Positions 61,532-64,000 of a stretch of DNA of 64,000 nucleotides are shown here, piece after piece (within the stretch, counting starts at the first letter, position 1; each line of letters starts with the position of its first letter). The stretch is from assembly GCF_023051105.1 (NCBI RefSeq), contig NZ_JALKIL010000004.1, positions 62,001 through 126,000 of the forward strand, written 5' to 3'. A program made the position numbers and the translations under genes. Source of the stretch: Anaerobiospirillum sp. NML120449 (GTDB taxonomy: Bacteria > Pseudomonadota > Gammaproteobacteria > Enterobacterales > Succinivibrionaceae). The notes beneath the pieces are model-generated. The model saw nothing but the letters and a program-made list of their open reading frames with translations. It had not been told where the DNA came from and ran no database searches.

Positions 61532-63964
61532 ATGCTGAGAAAGTCTTTAGCCTTTAAGTTCAAGGCCATGGTAATGAGTTTTGCCTGCCTTATTTTTGTA
61601 TCTGCCGGCATCCCTTTTGATGAGGCAGTGGCTGCATCTTCAGCCCAGAAGTCTTCTCAGAGCACCTCCAAAAAATCTGCTGCCAAAAACACATCAGCCA
61701 ACAAGTCTGCAGCCAGTAAGTCTGCAGCAAAGAAGAGTTCATCAAAAAATACTGCAGCAAAGAAGAGCTCAGCCAACAAGTCTGCAGCCAGTAAGTCTGC
61801 TGCAAAGAAAACAGCTGCCAAAAAGGCCCCGGCTAAAAAGACTGCTGCAAAGAGCGCAGCACCAAAGAACACTGCCTCCACAGCTCCAGCCAGCAGTGCA
61901 GCAAAGGCTGCTGCCAAGACTGCCGCCGCAGCTGCTGCCGGCGCTGCAGCCAGCACCGCTATTGCCTCTACTGTCGATCCTTCCATGATCGAAAAGCTCA
62001 GAGCCAGCATGGGCGATGGCGCCAAAGAGATGTCCATGGACTTCTTTGAGTCCGTACCAAAGTCCCGTATCAGCAAGATGCGCGATGCCTACATCCAGGC
62101 TGAAAATGCTTTCAAGCGCGGCGACGAGGCACTTGGTTTTGAAATCCAGCGCGAGCAGCTCAAGGGCTATCCTCTCAATATCTGGCTTAACTACTACTAT
62201 CTTGCCTACAACATCAGAGATGAGAAGTTTGAAGCTGCCATGCAGTTTATTGAGCGTAATGAGCAGGCTGAACTGTCAGAGATGCTCAAGGATCGCTATG
62301 CCCGCTATCTCTCTGAAAACAAGGACTATCAGCGTCTTTCCCGTCTGGTAGGTGACAAGCCTTTTGATGAAACAGCACTGACAACTTTAAGTCATAATCA
62401 GAAGTCCCAGATCTGCCGCTACTACGAGGCTAACTGGCCTTTAAACCGTGTAACTGGCGATGCTGTTCACTTTGCTACCCGTATGTACCTGGAGCTGGGT
62501 AACAGACCGGCTGCCTGTAATGCGCTGATTGTGCAGATGGATGCCAGGGGCTATCTAACCGATGCCCTGCGTCTCAAGCGCTATGAAAGCGCCTATGTGC
62601 AGCGCTACTACCAGGAGACAACAGAGAGCCTTGCCAGGGTGCTCAATACCACATCTTTTGGAAAGCGTGTTGAGGCACAGATGGCTCTTTACAGCAATCC
62701 ATCAGAGCTGTTCAGCAAGGTTGAGGGTAACAGTGAGCAGGAACACCGTACGGCTGTGCTTGCTTTCAAGCGCTACGCCAATCTGTGGCCAGAGCAGGCA
62801 CGCAGCGATTTTGATCGCTTCATTAAAAAGTACAAGCCATCCAATGCCGAGCTGGTAGACATCTATCAGATCTTTGCTTCCAGTTTCCTTGGTCGCGCCT
62901 TTGAGCTTTCCGACGTAGAGTGGGTAGACAGGAATCTGCCAGCTGTTGCATGGAACACCAGGCTCAAGGAGCAGCGTCTGCGCCGTGCTATCTACTTTGC
63001 CCAGTGGCAGAATGTCTATGTTCTCATAGACCACCTGCCTGAGGATCTGCGCAATGCAGTTAACTGGCGCTACTGGAAGGGCCGTGCCGCCCACGAGCTG
63101 GGCAAGAGTGCCGAGGCTGATACCATTCTCTCTGAGGTAGCCCGTGACCGCAGCTTCTTTGGCTTCTATGCTGCTCAGACCTTAAAGAAAGATTACGCGT
63201 TCAATTATGCCAGGATCTCTCCTGATTATTCTTACCCAATGGATATTGCCAGCAACAAGGCTGCTATCCGCTTCATGGAACTGCATGCCCTTGATGATGA
63301 TAATGCCATCTATGAGTGGCGTGAGATAGCCCGCCGTTCTCCTGAGCACGAAGCCATGGTAATGGCTCAGTGGGCGCTTAACTCTGGCAATTTCCGCTAT
63401 GCCATTGATTATGTGATAAGTTCGGAAAACTGGAATGCCCTTGATTACCGTTTCCCTCTGGCTTTCCGTGGCATCTTTGAGCAGTATGCAAAACAGAGTA
63501 ATGTGCCTCTGTCTTTCCTCTACGGTATCTCCCGTCAGGAAAGCATGCTCAACCACTCCATCAAGTCATGGGCCGGCGCCGTGGGCCTGATGCAGGTAAT
63601 GCCTGGCACAGCAAAGGACATTGCCCGCAGAGAAAACTGGAAATTCTCCGGTGCCAGTGATCTTCTTGATCCGGAGACCAATGTACGCTTTGGCTCAACC
63701 TATGCCCGCTGGATGCTCGACCGCTTTGACAATAACCGCATTCTTGCTGCAGCTGCCTACAATGCTGGTCCTGGCCGTATCCCTCAGTGGAAGTCCACTG
63801 ATGGCATCTTCCGTGACACCGCCATGTATGTGGAGACCATTCCTTTTGAGGAGACCCGCAAGTACGTGCAGAACGTCATTCTCTACGATGCTATCTACAA
63901 CTATCTGCTCACCGGTGACAAGGGCAGCCTCATCCGCCCTAATGAGATGAGCTACGTCTACTAA
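61532..63964 (+). CDS. slt: Soluble lytic transglycosylase with a Lys/Ala-rich N-terminal extension
   Basis: The 810-aa protein has a signal peptide (about 1-35), a Lys/Ala/Ser-rich stretch (36-145) resembling histone H1 tails, a helical superhelix (about 180-640) and a C-terminal SLT domain with SRQESMLNHSIKSWAGAVG (catalytic Glu670), GLMQVMPGTA and AAYNAGPGRIPQW. It matches E. coli Slt70, which cleaves peptidoglycan in the periplasm. The basic stretch is absent from Slt70 (about 645 aa); it contains a 75-bp internal duplication (61694 and 61769) and could bind anionic wall polymers. AGGGAT precedes the ATG. Confidence 0.92.
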   Translation: MLRKSLAFKFKAMVMSFACLIFVSAGIPFDEAVAASSAQKSSQSTSKKSAAKNTSANKSAASKSAAKKSSSKNTAAKKSSANKSAASKSAAKKTAAKKAPAKKTAAKSAAPKNTASTAPASSAAKAAAKTAAAAAAGAAASTAIASTVDPSMIEKLRASMGDGAKEMSMDFFESVPKSRISKMRDAYIQAENAFKRGDEALGFEIQREQLKGYPLNIWLNYYYLAYNIRDEKFEAAMQFIERNEQAELSEMLKDRYARYLSENKDYQRLSRLVGDKPFDETALTTLSHNQKSQICRYYEANWPLNRVTGDAVHFATRMYLELGNRPAACNALIVQMDARGYLTDALRLKRYESAYVQRYYQETTESLARVLNTTSFGKRVEAQMALYSNPSELFSKVEGNSEQEHRTAVLAFKRYANLWPEQARSDFDRFIKKYKPSNAELVDIYQIFASSFLGRAFELSDVEWVDRNLPAVAWNTRLKEQRLRRAIYFAQWQNVYVLIDHLPEDLRNAVNWRYWKGRAAHELGKSAEADTILSEVARDRSFFGFYAAQTLKKDYAFNYARISPDYSYPMDIASNKAAIRFMELHALDDDNAIYEWREIARRSPEHEAMVMAQWALNSGNFRYAIDYVISSENWNALDYRFPLAFRGIFEQYAKQSNVPLSFLYGISRQESMLNHSIKSWAGAVGLMQVMPGTAKDIARRENWKFSGASDLLDPETNVRFGSTYARWMLDRFDNNRILAAAAYNAGPGRIPQWKSTDGIFRDTAMYVETIPFEETRKYVQNVILYDAIYNYLLTGDKGSLIRPNEMSYVY
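61694..61806 (+). repeat. 75-bp period duplication inside slt
   Basis: A segment coding for SANKSAASKSAAKK occurs at 61694 and again at 61769, giving two copies of the Lys/Ala module. Confidence 0.85.
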
Positions 63965-64000
63965 CAGCAGGCAAGGCGCAACGCACCATACTCTGAGTTG

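Overview
The window looks like chromosomal DNA of a gammaproteobacterium, most likely an anaerobe of the Succinivibrionaceae (Anaerobiospirillum/Succinivibrio type). This is inferred from gene content and style. Several gene neighbourhoods are the classical gammaproteobacterial ones: bepA/perM/DUF2066/purM, dnaQ-rnhA-mltD, cysZ|zipA-ligA, queA-tgt-yajC-secD-secF and rpsO-pnp. Conserved proteins carry long Ala/Gly/Lys-rich low-complexity insertions. Intergenic gaps are unusually long (0.3-1.7 kb) and full of GC-rich minisatellites and strong bidirectional terminators. I found no rRNA, tRNA, tmRNA, CRISPR array, insertion sequence or prophage module.

Layout. 1-5.3 kb: 5' part of a CobT-like VWA/metallopeptidase gene, a 1.7-kb gap with two perfect CRP sites and a candidate small RNA, then yejM/lapC-cnoX. 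5.4-13 kb: perM, bepA, a DUF2066 gene and purM. 13.4-17.2 kb: two membrane proteins of unknown function and an orphan sugar-binding protein. 17.7-23.3 kb: gmhA, dnaQ, rnhA and a LysM-less mltD. 23.6-30.6 kb: an A1S_2505-like gene, a LysR regulator, ligA, zipA and cysZ. 31-33.8 kb: degenerate ptsI-like and crr-like genes. 34-37.2 kb: pntAB. 38.5-47.9 kb: queA, tgt, two paralogous exported proteins, yajC-secD-secF and smpB. 49-55 kb: a chemoreceptor, rpsO and pnp. 55.8-64 kb: three tandem NSS-family transporters and slt.

The most interesting result is the pair at 31-34 kb. The Enzyme I-like protein keeps its phospho-accepting His but has lost the catalytic Cys and the Asn-Asp pair that binds PEP and Mg. 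The EIIA(Glc)-like protein has lost both active-site histidines (H75 to N, H90 to T in E. coli numbering). No HPr gene is present here. Together with perfect CRP boxes elsewhere in the window, this suggests a PTS remnant kept for regulation rather than sugar phosphorylation.

Other notable points: two candidate CRP-controlled small RNAs; an exported-protein gene whose repetitive 60-codon tail is cut off by one in-frame TGA; a small ORF abutting rnhA, which lacks its own Shine-Dalgarno; a CATC microsatellite; and many minisatellites. Envelope work is a theme (LapC, BepA, CnoX, GmhA, MltD, Slt, ZipA, SecDF-YajC), alongside housekeeping genes for replication, purine synthesis, queuosine, RNA decay and NADPH supply.
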